The notes under the pieces: model-generated
The model's input: only the letters and a program-made list of their open reading frames with translations
Databases searched by the model: none
What the model was told of the DNA's origin: nothing
Shown: piece after piece, positions 44,190-54,000 of the stretch
Numbering within the stretch: position 1 is the stretch's first letter
Layout of the letters: the number at the start of each line of letters is the position of its first letter
DNA from: UMGS1766 sp963597355
GTDB taxonomy: Bacteria; Bacillota; Clostridia; Oscillospirales; Oscillospiraceae
NCBI GenBank assembly: GCA_963597355.1
Contig: CAVBPR010000019.1
Coordinates: forward strand, 62,001-126,000
Reading direction: 5' to 3'
DNA: 64,000 nucleotides
Made by a program: the position numbers and the translations under genes

Positions 44190-44930
44190 TTACCTTCCAA
44201 GAATAATAACGGTTGTATCATCTGTCGATCCGTTCTTACGGGCTAAATCTGTAATTATCTGAGTTCCATCAAAATCTGAGTCCCTCGTTAAAAGTACTTC
44301 TTCCATACAATCGATGCTTACAAAGTCGTGGATGCCATCAGAAGTAAGCAAAAGTGTATCTGGGAAGTAATCGTTAAATATTCTTTCAATGACAAGCCTG
44401 TCAGCGTATCGCTGAGATCCGCCACCAATGCAACAGGTAATTTCGTTTTTTTTGCAGGTTTCTGCAGCTTCATACTGGCCACACTCGATAAGCCAATTAT
44501 ATGTGGTGTGGTCTGTGGTCAACTGCTTCAGGTATGCCCCCTGCATAACATATAATCTTGTGTTACCTGCATGAATTAGGTAATATCCATCCTTTGCGGC
44601 AACTACACAGGTAAGTGTGGTTGCCATTTCTGACTTATCCGGTATGGAAGCAGCATGGGCAATCAAATCCCTGTTCATATTTGTTACAAAGGAATGTATG
44701 TCTTGCTCTGTCATAGAAAGGAAATCCGCTTGACATATTTGGTGAGCAATATATCGACTGGCAATTCGACCACCAGCATTTCCTCCAACACCATCGGCCA
44801 CTCCGATGCATTGGAATACATCGGAATCCAGTGAAGTTATCTTATTATTGACTAAGACTGTGTTAAAAACAGCTGTGTCTTCACACTCGGTTTTTCCGCA
44901 GCCCATCCCAACATCCAAGCATACTTTCAT
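44190..44930 (-). CDS. PP2C-type Ser/Thr protein phosphatase
   Basis: A 246-residue soluble PPM/PP2C phosphatase. All core motifs are seen: an early Glu-Asp (CEDTAVF), GVADGVGGNAGG with metal ligand D46-G47, MATTLTCVVA, IHAGNTRLYV, LLLTSDGIHDFV and the terminal STDDTTVIILGR. The residues that hold the two metal ions are present, so it should be active. It presumably reverses the action of the kinase at 49362-51071. It starts 15 bases after the AAA+ gene. Similar small PP2C enzymes partner kinases and FHA proteins in type VI secretion and Ter-type systems. Confidence 0.93.
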   Translation of the reverse strand: MKVCLDVGMGCGKTECEDTAVFNTVLVNNKITSLDSDVFQCIGVADGVGGNAGGRIASRYIAHQICQADFLSMTEQDIHSFVTNMNRDLIAHAASIPDKSEMATTLTCVVAAKDGYYLIHAGNTRLYVMQGAYLKQLTTDHTTYNWLIECGQYEAAETCKKNEITCCIGGGSQRYADRLVIERIFNDYFPDTLLLTSDGIHDFVSIDCMEEVLLTRDSDFDGTQIITDLARKNGSTDDTTVIILGR

Positions 44931-44945
44931 GGCATTACCTCTTAC

Positions 44946-46817
44946 TTAAGAAACCATGCAAGTCAAAGAATACGGCTGTGTTTCAGCATTTATTTCTTCA
45001 ATCACCACGGTCTTATTCTCAAAGATTTCGTTATCAAACAAGTATCTCGACAAAGGATTGATCAATAGGCTTTCAACAATATTGCCGATACCACGACCAC
45101 CATTGTCCAGGTTTCCAACAGCTTTGGTCTGGAGAACTTCCATGGCTCTGTCGGTCAATGACAGGGTGATTTTTTTCTCAGCCTGAAGGTTACGGATAAT
45201 TTTATTAATTTGAGCCTTCAAAATATCGTTAGCTACATTTTCACGAATAAAGTCAAATACAACAATATTTTCACCAATACGGTTCAAAATTTCCGGTCTA
45301 CCAAGCTGTAGCTTAAAATATTCTTCAACACCTTTTCTTACACTTTTTTGAACTTCTTCATAAGACATCCGGGGAGTAACGCGTAAGGTTCGTTCTCCGG
45401 TGCTGTCAACTCCATAAATACCTAGGTTACTGGTGAAAATTATTATAGTCTCAGAAAAGTATACCGTATTTCCTTGTCCGTCTGTCATCCGACCATCCTC
45501 GAGAATTTGTAGAAATTTATCCAAAATGGATGGATGCGCTTTCTCAATCTCATCAAAAAGCAGAATGGAGAAAGGATTATTCTTAACGGCATTAGTAAGC
45601 TGGCCGCCCGCTTCATAACCGACATAACCTGGAGGTGCACCCAATAATTTCTGATCGCTATGAGATTGCCCGTACTCACTCATATCAAAACGAATGCAGC
45701 TGCGTTCATCACCGAAAAGAAGTTCTGCCAGGGTTTTTGCTGTTTCCGTTTTACCAGTACCAGTCGGGCCAGCAAAGAACAGAACCCCCTTGGGGCGAGA
45801 TGTAGCAGAGGATTGCAACCCAGACATGCCAGTCATCGCACGTTTTATTACATCCAGTGTTTTGGTTATGGCAGGTTCTTGTCCCTTCACTCGATTGGTA
45901 AAGGTCGCATGAGCATTTTTGATTTCTTCTATGTCGATACTGTTCCAAGGATTTTCCTTAATTCCAAACTTATACAGATCGACTACATCGCACAAGTTTC
46001 GAATATGAATTCTCTGGTTCTTTGCAAGACGACGCAGACCGTTTAACTCAGTAAAACTAAATCCCTCAGTCATACCAACAAACTTATCCTGGATTTTCTC
46101 CAGTTCCTCCGGATGCTCTTGATAATAGGGAGATTCTTCTACATAAATGTCATTGGCAAAGAAGCTGGGGAAACGGACACTCTTCACAAGATGTTCACGT
46201 TCTTCCCTGGAAGGAGTATGCAACATAATGTTCTTGACATTAGGGTTGTCAAGGTAGAACCATGCCGGAATATCATTGACCTTGTTGGCGATAATAACCA
46301 CAGAATTTTTGAGAATTCCATTCGAAGTTCTCACATCTTTTGCATCCATAGAAGCCTGAAGCAGTATAGTATAGCTATCAATTTCAGATTGCTCCATATT
46401 GGTCGGAGAAGTGATATATCTTGAAGCAAAATTCATTATAACAACCGTAGCTCTTGAATTCTGTGTAATTGCAGTTCGAACAATAGATGAAGCAGTACCA
46501 TTACGACCTTTGAAATCAGCATGGATATGCTGATCGGATACCGTTGCACTCACCAAGCTGGCAAACGACTGCAAATATCCGTCTTCACAAGTATTGTAAA
46601 AACCGCGAATACCGTCAAAAAAAACGATATCTTGATAGCCGGCATCTTTGAAGTAGTAATGGAGATATTGTTCTAATCTCAATACGCTTCCTTTTGGAAC
46701 ACTTCCATCAAGAGGATATTGATAGCTGTCCAAGACGTTGCCTTCAAGAATAATTATAGGCTTGATTTTATTGAAAATATCTAGCTCACGATGCCATTTC
46801 GGCAAATAATCGCTCAT
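44946..46817 (-). CDS. ClpB-like AAA+ ATPase with degenerate first ATPase module
   Basis: A 623-residue protein. Residues 1-290 look like an AAA+ fold without a proper Walker A (the first strand reads IIILEGNVLDSYQYP) but with TVVIMNF and VVIIANKVND strands that could be Walker B and sensor 1. The C-terminal half is a Clp/Hsp100 D2 module: FFAGPTGTGKTETAKTL near residue 350, GAPPGYVGYEAGGQLT (the pore-loop region), LLFDEIEKAHPSILDKFLQI near 419, FTSNLG, and a D2-small domain with GGRGIGNIVESL. It probably remodels or unfolds a partner protein, as ClpB or ClpV does. It overlaps the radical-SAM gene by four bases. Confidence 0.88.
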   Translation of the reverse strand: MSDYLPKWHRELDIFNKIKPIIILEGNVLDSYQYPLDGSVPKGSVLRLEQYLHYYFKDAGYQDIVFFDGIRGFYNTCEDGYLQSFASLVSATVSDQHIHADFKGRNGTASSIVRTAITQNSRATVVIMNFASRYITSPTNMEQSEIDSYTILLQASMDAKDVRTSNGILKNSVVIIANKVNDIPAWFYLDNPNVKNIMLHTPSREEREHLVKSVRFPSFFANDIYVEESPYYQEHPEELEKIQDKFVGMTEGFSFTELNGLRRLAKNQRIHIRNLCDVVDLYKFGIKENPWNSIDIEEIKNAHATFTNRVKGQEPAITKTLDVIKRAMTGMSGLQSSATSRPKGVLFFAGPTGTGKTETAKTLAELLFGDERSCIRFDMSEYGQSHSDQKLLGAPPGYVGYEAGGQLTNAVKNNPFSILLFDEIEKAHPSILDKFLQILEDGRMTDGQGNTVYFSETIIIFTSNLGIYGVDSTGERTLRVTPRMSYEEVQKSVRKGVEEYFKLQLGRPEILNRIGENIVVFDFIRENVANDILKAQINKIIRNLQAEKKITLSLTDRAMEVLQTKAVGNLDNGGRGIGNIVESLLINPLSRYLFDNEIFENKTVVIEEINAETQPYSLTCMVS

Positions 46818-47419
46818 ATATTTTCCAATCCTTTCCTTCTGAGTAGAGTATCTACTTGATCTTCATATCCAGGCCGGTGAATGCCCACGGATATAACACC
46901 GTCAAGTGCAGTGAAATTCTGAATTTCATTTTGTGCGTTCGAAAGGTAGCAACTATATTTATCGGCAAGCTGATCATTCAAAATAATAATTCGTTGATTA
47001 TCAGACCCACGAAGAACTACACCATTATTGCGTTCTTGTATATACTTACCATCGATCAATACGCCAATCTGGGATACAAGCTCTGGATACTTTTGACGGA
47101 TCTCTTCGTAATCAAAGCCAGTGTAAACCAAAATATCATTGCTGATTTTTGACAATTCGGGAAGCAACTGTTGCAGAGCATCTGTCTGGACAAAGGGATC
47201 TCCACCGGTAAGTGTGAATCCATCAACCGATTGATTACCGCATATGTGTTCAACTAACCTCATTAGTGTCTGTAATGTAGTTTTATAACGCTCTTGAGGT
47301 TCCCATAATTCCGGATTACTGCAGCCAGGACAATGGTGGATACATCCATTGAACCAAATACCAATCCGCTTGCCTGGACCTAACACATTGATGGGATAGA
47401 GAATCCTTGCTACATACAT
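46814..47419 (-). CDS. Radical SAM protein, NrdG-like
   Basis: A 201-residue radical SAM protein. The [4Fe-4S] motif C26-x3-C30-x2-C33 is in NGCIHHCPGC, followed by SNPELWEP as in NrdG-type activating enzymes. TLTGGDPFVQTDALQQLL carries the GGDP SAM-binding element. It is close to the minimal activase fold, with no extra cluster domain. In NrdG the target is the glycyl radical of class III ribonucleotide reductase, but no reductase is nearby, so the substrate here may be another operon protein or metabolite. It overlaps the FHA gene by 10 bases and the AAA+ gene by 4. Confidence 0.9.
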   Translation of the reverse strand: MYVARILYPINVLGPGKRIGIWFNGCIHHCPGCSNPELWEPQERYKTTLQTLMRLVEHICGNQSVDGFTLTGGDPFVQTDALQQLLPELSKISNDILVYTGFDYEEIRQKYPELVSQIGVLIDGKYIQERNNGVVLRGSDNQRIIILNDQLADKYSCYLSNAQNEIQNFTALDGVISVGIHRPGYEDQVDTLLRRKGLENI

Positions 47420-48054
47420 GATCCAATCCTCACATGGAAATAGGCCGCTTCAGACTGACGAGAGCCATTCTGTTCGTTGCCACCCAATCCAACCTCATCA
47501 CCATCTTTCAATTCTAACGAAACATCTCCGGAAATCATCGTATTGTTTACGAAAGTATAATTTGTGGTGTTACAGTTTTTTATCGAGAGAATACCTGTTG
47601 CACTATCCAAATTCAGCTCGGCATGTTTTCTGCTGACATAGGGCTTAGTGGAGAGGTACTCACGCATTTCTTTTTCTCTGCCGATGATGGTAGTACCTTC
47701 TTTAATCTTGTAAGCAAATGCACCGTCCAAGGATGATAACAAATATTGCTGCACAGCAGAAGTTGCGACTTCTGCCGATGCTATATCCAGGGATGGAATA
47801 ATCATCGAAATATCCTCGCCACAAGCAGAACAGCGCCGTGCCTGTACAGGATTTTTTACGCCGCAATCGCATACGCGCACCATTGGTGCGGAAGCTGGCG
47901 CTGTATCTGCAGGTTGTCCATTGTTTTGGGCTGCCTGTTCCATGCTTTCGTCGATTACGGGTACATTCTGTAAATCAGTTTCGCAATCTGAGCATTCCAA
48001 AAAGAGAGGGTTGTTGTGTGTGCCACACACAGGGCATACCTTGTATTTTTCCAT
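47410..48054 (-). CDS. FHA-domain protein with two zinc ribbons
   Basis: A 214-residue soluble protein. Two zinc-ribbon knuckles come first: C7-C10 with C21-C24, and C62-C64 with C75-C78. A linker follows, then an FHA domain at about residues 110-212. The phosphothreonine-reading residues are visible: IIGREKE, YVSRKHAEL and the Asn-rich NCNTTNYTFVNN. FHA domains bind phosphothreonine peptides, so this protein is the likely reader of the kinase at 49362-51071. The zinc ribbons may hold nucleic acid or a partner. It starts two bases after the coiled-coil gene. Confidence 0.92.
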   Translation of the reverse strand: MEKYKVCPVCGTHNNPLFLECSDCETDLQNVPVIDESMEQAAQNNGQPADTAPASAPMVRVCDCGVKNPVQARRCSACGEDISMIIPSLDIASAEVATSAVQQYLLSSLDGAFAYKIKEGTTIIGREKEMREYLSTKPYVSRKHAELNLDSATGILSIKNCNTTNYTFVNNTMISGDVSLELKDGDEVGLGGNEQNGSRQSEAAYFHVRIGSCM

Positions 48055-48056
48055 AG

Positions 48057-49328
48057 TTATTCTCCGATCCTCTGCGTATTGGCTTTCGCGTTACGCTTCT
48101 TTGTGCCTTTTGCTTCGTATTCAGAGACATCTGCGCTCATTGTATAATCAGACACATTGATAATTTGTGCATACTGCTCTTCCGGAGGAAGTATAGAGAT
48201 TCTTTTGGTGATAATTCCTTTTTTACGCAGTCGTTTCTCGATTTCATAGTAATCATCACAGAATGTACGCATATCAGATGCCAGACTTACACTTTCGGCA
48301 GCTGTTGGAATTCGGTCATCGGTACCAATACCACCTAGTTCCATAGTGATTTGTCCATCGTTGGAATAAGTAACATTAACCGCAGTTCCCTCATCAAACA
48401 GATAGAGTTCGTTCCGGAAATGCGTGCCATTTCGTCTAACAACCTCACGGTTACCAACGACAGAATAACCCATTTCCTGCATAGCCTCATCAACACATTT
48501 ACTGATATAGACTTGCTCATCCCGGTGCTGAATTGCTTCTTCCGTCTCTTTGATTCTCTCATCCAAGATGGCGATGGCTTCAGAAGAGAAGGGCACATGC
48601 TCTACAGCAATATCAAGTTTTCGAGCATTAGCTTCATAAATAAAGCATTTGCGTTCATATTCCCCACCTTGTGCTTCATAAGCTGCATGATACGCTCGGC
48701 ACTCTTTTGCGAAAGGTAGCACTGTCATAGCGTAGAAGTTTTTCAAGAAGTCAGGATCTTCAATTTCTGCAAACTTTCTTTGAATTTCTTCAGCTCGGCT
48801 TCTCTGCTCATCTGTAAGCGACAATTCTGTAAGAGTTGCCAGCTCAGCTTGGATACTCTTCGCGTGCAGATCACCAGAATTCGACTCACCGATTGTATCA
48901 AAGGTGAAGTCAAAACCGGCATCAATAGAGTCTGCCAATTGAGATCGGAATGTTTGCTCTGCGGAAGCATATTCTGATTTGACTGTTTTGGCCGCTGCTG
49001 CTAGTTCCCGAGTTACTACCAGTAAGTTTTGATTTAATTCGTGTAACCGCACAGATCCGTATTTATCACCCGCAGACGCCTGTGAAAGAAACGCAACCGC
49101 CGTCTTACGCAACATCGTTGCTTGCGACAAAGCAGAAGCATCAGCACCAATCTCTACAAAGAGCGGTTCCATTTGCTCAATAATGCGGTCTGCTTCTGCA
49201 ATCACACTTCGGGCATTGCCAAGCTGCTTTTGGAGGATTTCCCGTTCAAGTCTTATTCTACGCTGTTCTTCAAGAATACGCCGCTGTTCCAGCGTTAATG
49301 TATAATGTGATGTTTTAGGACCGCTCAT
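48057..49328 (-). CDS. Coiled-coil protein of unknown function in the signalling operon
   Basis: A 423-residue, mostly helical protein. Residues 15-60 (QRRILEEQRRIRLEREILQK and on) and about 150-260 are strong coiled-coil candidates. A C-terminal region of about 130 residues is more mixed alpha/beta (NREVVRRNGTHFRNELYLFD). The extreme N-terminus MSGPKTSHYTLT is a shared feature I have seen in unannotated proteins of similar clusters, but I cannot name a family. It may be a scaffold linking the kinase and FHA reader, between which its gene lies. Confidence 0.8.
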   Translation of the reverse strand: MSGPKTSHYTLTLEQRRILEEQRRIRLEREILQKQLGNARSVIAEADRIIEQMEPLFVEIGADASALSQATMLRKTAVAFLSQASAGDKYGSVRLHELNQNLLVVTRELAAAAKTVKSEYASAEQTFRSQLADSIDAGFDFTFDTIGESNSGDLHAKSIQAELATLTELSLTDEQRSRAEEIQRKFAEIEDPDFLKNFYAMTVLPFAKECRAYHAAYEAQGGEYERKCFIYEANARKLDIAVEHVPFSSEAIAILDERIKETEEAIQHRDEQVYISKCVDEAMQEMGYSVVGNREVVRRNGTHFRNELYLFDEGTAVNVTYSNDGQITMELGGIGTDDRIPTAAESVSLASDMRTFCDDYYEIEKRLRKKGIITKRISILPPEEQYAQIINVSDYTMSADVSEYEAKGTKKRNAKANTQRIGE

Positions 49329-49361
49329 AAGTAAGTACCTCCTAATCGAATGGCTATCTTA

Positions 49362-51071
49362 TTAAGACTTCATCGTTTCCTTCCAACTGTCCAGCGCATC
49401 TCTTTTTCCGAGGGCAATAAGCCAGCTCTCAAGCGCAGGAATAAGGTTGTTATATTGGTCCATTAATCTATGACAAAATTCCTTGAACTGATCCAAATTC
49501 TCGTTGTTGTCACCGAGCAATTCTTTCATATAGGAAGTCAACTCACTGAGCGTATGAAATTCCTGTCCCCCAACATACAGAATTTTTTGATTGGAAAGCA
49601 TGTAAGCTACCAGATAAAGAGTAATCCGCTTTTCCCTTGAATTATTGATGTAGGCACGATAAGAGGATTCCAATCCTTTTACTGCTGCCAACATTTTCTT
49701 ATTATCTGGATCTTTCATCGTGATGTACTTTGATAGTAACTCCTCACGAAGGACACCGTCAATATACTCATTCATACTGGAGCTGTTCTTGCGAAGCTGT
49801 TCAAGTAACGCTCTACCTAATGCTGGAAGTCCAATATATACCTGACCCTTCCAGAAAAAATCTTTGGTTTTAGGCTGCAAGGCATACATCGTTTTCCAGA
49901 AGATAAAATCATCTTTGCCGCTGGCGCGTGTTGCCTCTCGCTCCGCGTCTTGGCAGATTTGATGCGCATCTGAATCATAAATCTTATAATAATCGGACAG
50001 CTTTCCTCGGAAAAGCTCCTTTTTGCCTTCATCCCAATTTTCTACAAGTGCACGAACTAACTCTGTGCGAGTAGTGTAGTTTTTGCCTGCAAAGAAATAT
50101 GGTCTTGCACTTCTCCTATCAACGCCCTCGCCAGGTATTGTCTGTTTGATGCCGGCAAGCCACTTTTTCACCTCATCATAACCCCAACGACGATTCGGAT
50201 TATTTTTATCTCGTCGGTTAGAGATATCATAATAAGTCAGTGCTCTGATGAGTCCTTGCAACTCGGTAGGCATAGTCTTGGGGAACGGAATACGTTGAAT
50301 GGCAATATACTTTTCAATATCCTCAGCAGGCATATTCCCGTATGGTGTTTTTCCGCAGAACAGTTCATACAGGGTAATACCAAGTGCATAGTAGTCAGCA
50401 TTGGTTGAATACAAGCCCTTGAATGTTTCGGGAGCGGAATACTCTGGTGTCATACCTGTTTGCGTAACAATGACTGTATTTCCAGCTTCCGTGACTGAAC
50501 TGATACCAAAGTCGATAATTGCTACCGACTGCTGATCGTCCGTAACCATTATGTTGGATGGCTTGAGGTCTTTATGGATAATTTTTGCAACGTGTAGTGC
50601 TTTTAGTCCTTCATTTAGGCAAGGAATAATGCTGCTTCGTAACTGCTCATAGCTGAAGGTTCTACCGCTTAAACTGCCTCTGCTATAAAAAGGGAGAATC
50701 TCTACCGTCGAACCGCGATGCTCGCCAATCTCGTAAACGGTTGCCACATACGGAGATTTTAGGCGTTTCAGTTGTTCTGTCACTTCGGCCTTGATAGAAG
50801 CAGTACGACGATAAACTTTAGCGACATATTTCCGGTTATTATAACTGCATATATAAAGATCTGCTTCACCAGTAGATACAGACATTTTCTCAACAATGCG
50901 ATATTTTCCACACAGGAGAGTACCCTCAGCAATTGCACCACTCGCAGAAATGTTAGGGTTTAATACCGTTGAATTTCCGCTTGATTGTCCCTGATTGGGG
51001 GCAATGCCCCTGTTAAGAACAGTGGCATTGCTGTTATTCAGAGTTCTGTTGAGTTGTGTTTTATCTGCCAT
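49362..51071 (-). CDS. Ser/Thr protein kinase with TxLN-repeat N-terminus and C-terminal repeats
   Basis: A 569-residue cytoplasmic Hanks-type kinase. The kinase domain is at about residues 56-315: Lys K85 in YVAKVYRR, catalytic IIHKDLKPSNIM near 167, IIDFGIS near 187 and YSAPET in the activation segment. The glycine loop is degenerate. Before it, residues 5-38 carry TQLN, TVLN and TVLN, three T-x-L-N copies that look like autophosphorylation/FHA-docking sites. After it, three ~45-residue repeats (starting near 326, 405 and 498) share hxxGxxYxxxxxLxxxL. There is no membrane helix or PASTA domain, unlike PrkC. It starts 2 bases after the helicase stop. Confidence 0.92.
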   Translation of the reverse strand: MADKTQLNRTLNNSNATVLNRGIAPNQGQSSGNSTVLNPNISASGAIAEGTLLCGKYRIVEKMSVSTGEADLYICSYNNRKYVAKVYRRTASIKAEVTEQLKRLKSPYVATVYEIGEHRGSTVEILPFYSRGSLSGRTFSYEQLRSSIIPCLNEGLKALHVAKIIHKDLKPSNIMVTDDQQSVAIIDFGISSVTEAGNTVIVTQTGMTPEYSAPETFKGLYSTNADYYALGITLYELFCGKTPYGNMPAEDIEKYIAIQRIPFPKTMPTELQGLIRALTYYDISNRRDKNNPNRRWGYDEVKKWLAGIKQTIPGEGVDRRSARPYFFAGKNYTTRTELVRALVENWDEGKKELFRGKLSDYYKIYDSDAHQICQDAEREATRASGKDDFIFWKTMYALQPKTKDFFWKGQVYIGLPALGRALLEQLRKNSSSMNEYIDGVLREELLSKYITMKDPDNKKMLAAVKGLESSYRAYINNSREKRITLYLVAYMLSNQKILYVGGQEFHTLSELTSYMKELLGDNNENLDQFKEFCHRLMDQYNNLIPALESWLIALGKRDALDSWKETMKS

Positions 51072-51073
51072 AA

Positions 51074-54000
51074 TTAACCCTCCAGCAACTGAATCTTGTC
51101 ATCGTAGTCGGACACCTTTCCGGTACGAACCAGATAATCTACAGCTTCATTCGTACGTTGTTTGATTTTCGCTCCAGTACGCTCAAAACCAAAAACCTTC
51201 ATCGCCTCAGAACACAGAACACTACGATCCATTCCGTATGTACCAACCAGAATTTTTTCCATTGCTGCAGCAATTTCTGGAATAGAGATGTGCTCAATAG
51301 TTCTGTCCGGATCACCCAAACGAGATCTCCTTGCCTGCACGGTTGTCAAACTTGTGAGGCGCATAAACTGATCTTCAATCACAACTTCTCCTTGCATACG
51401 TTCTTGGATTGCTTGATCAATGGTGTCTCGAACGTCCTGCGTCGCCCTACCGGTCGTAAAACCTTGGCCAATGCGCTTATACAGCAACGTCATGTGGATC
51501 GGCTGCTCTACTTTAACAACTGCATGAACCATGTCTGCAATGTTAGATAAATTATCACTGCCTCGTGGAATTGAACTATCCCACCACTTCCCCTCTTCAT
51601 ATAAAGGCAAATTATAAGGATTAGTAGGACTCTGAGTCTGGAGCGTTCTATCTGGTTTCACAGCTTCAGTTCCAACATGTTCTTCCACATCGCCAACGGG
51701 GAATTGCATGTCAGGAACTTTTTCTCCGTGGTGTAGCAATGCGTTTTGGACAAAATTCATTAAACGTTCTTTTTCAGCCTCGGGATTACGGATCCATTCG
51801 GTAGACCACACACGATACATCTTCCACCCCATCTGTTCCAGGACCGCAGTACGCAGGTGTTCACGATCTCGCACTGTTCGTGCCATATAGTAAGAACTAC
51901 CGTCACATTCGATACCTGCGATAAATTGACCAGGCTTCTTAGGATGTTCAACTGCAATATCAATCGTGTAATCAGAACTACCAACATTCATTTGCACAGA
52001 GCAGCCACGAGAAGCAAGGAATTTACCCACTTCCTCGCTAAAGGTGTCAACATCATACAAACCGGTTTTCTTTTCTGGCTTTGGCAAAGCAGAGCTTCCA
52101 TTCATGGCGAAAGAAATATAAGTACGAAGCATACGAACGCCTTCGGAATGAGTCTTGGACAAATCAATATCTTCCGGAAAAATAGATCCCACGAGTTTGA
52201 CATTGTGCTTTGCTCTGGTGATTGCAACATTCAATCTTCGTTCGCCGCCCTGTTGTCCCAGAGGGCCAAATCTCATATACATTCTACCTTGAGCATTCTT
52301 GGCATAGCAAATAGAGAAGATAATCGTATCGCGCTCATCACCCTGAACATTTTCGAGGTTCTTGACAAAGAACGGCTCGTTCTTGTCCTCATCAAAGAAG
52401 CGTTCATTGAGCGGATTGCGTGTTCTGAATTTATTGATTTCTTCTTCAATAACCGATTGCTGACTTTCACTAAAAGCGATGATACCCAGAGAGCGATCCG
52501 GATGCATTCTAATATGCTCAGCAACCATGCGCACAATCTCTTGGGCTTCAGCCCGGTTGCAGCGGTTCTCATACACACCATTCTGGACATAAACATACTC
52601 AACGCCAGTATCTTTTGCACGAATGGTGCTGCTGGGGAATGTAATCAGATTGTTCTGGTATATCTGCTGGTTGGAGAACGAAATCAACTCTTCAAATCTG
52701 CTACGATAATGCCACAACAGAGAATGATTAGGAAGGCTATTCGATGCCTCTTCCAAAATGGAATCGAAGTTCACATCTTCCCCTTCATCGTCCTCATAGT
52801 CAAAGTCTGCATCATTGCTTGTGCTGGCAGAGAAGAAGTTGGTAGGTGGCAACTGTTTGCTGTCACCGACAATGATAACTTGCTTAGCACGGAAGATAGC
52901 GCCAATGGCATCCTGCGGGAAAATCTGAGAAGCCTCATCGAATATTACCATGTCGAATCTGTATGTTTCTGCCTCAAGAAAGTAAGAGACTGAAAGAGGA
53001 GACATCATTAGACAAGGTTTCAGTTTAAGCAGAAGATTAGGTATTGTTCTAAACAGCTTTCTCAAAGGCATGATATTACGCTTCTTGCCCAACTCATGAA
53101 GCAAAACGGACATTTCATCAGGTGCTCTACTGAAATTGTGTCTGCTTGGCATTTCGCGAATAAGCTTTTCTCTAATTCGCATCTGATCAACAGGCAGCTG
53201 ATGAGCATCCAACTTGCGGAAGGTTTCTACACGGTTTTCCTGTGTGCGAACCCTAAAAGTGGAAACCGATTCAATTCCAGTGCAAATCTTCTCGAACCAT
53301 TCATAGTAAAAACTCTTCATGAAAACATCTTTGAGCGTTCCTGCGGGGTAATAAGTATCTTCTGCAGTAACAGTAAATGCTTCCAAACCGTTTTCTACAC
53401 AGGCTTTCTTGCAATCACGCAGATCGATCCAAGCATCCATAGTAGAGAATTGTTCATTGCAGTTTTTAATTCGTCGAGTGAGCTTTGACAGGTTATAAGT
53501 TTCAAGAATTGTTTTATTAGTAAATAATCCTGTAAGATCGGTAATAAGCTGTTTATTACGCACAAGCTTCTCAAGTTGCTCTTTGTAAGCTGTAACGGAA
53601 ATGCCAGGAATACCGTTCGTCACAAATTGCATGATTTCAGTATCAATACTACCTGTATTAATTGCTCGTTTGACCTGTCGCAGATGGTTAAAAATCTCTG
53701 TCATATAGTCCCAGTCTGTATTGCTGTCAAATGTAATCTTGGGGAGGATTTTCTTTATTTTCATAAGATCAGCATCAAATGCAATCTGGCTTTCCTGGAT
53801 TCGATCCAGTTTTTCCAGATCGATTACAGCATCAGAATATCTACACTCAGAGTATGCCGCGGAAGCAATAGCTGCTTTTATCCTAATCGCATTTCTAAGC
53901 GCTGCGGTCACATCTGCCATCATTTCGAGTTTGTTGTCCAAATCCTTTTCTGCGCAAAGAACGGGGAACAATGCTTCAATTTCTCTGGCAGCACGAAGAT

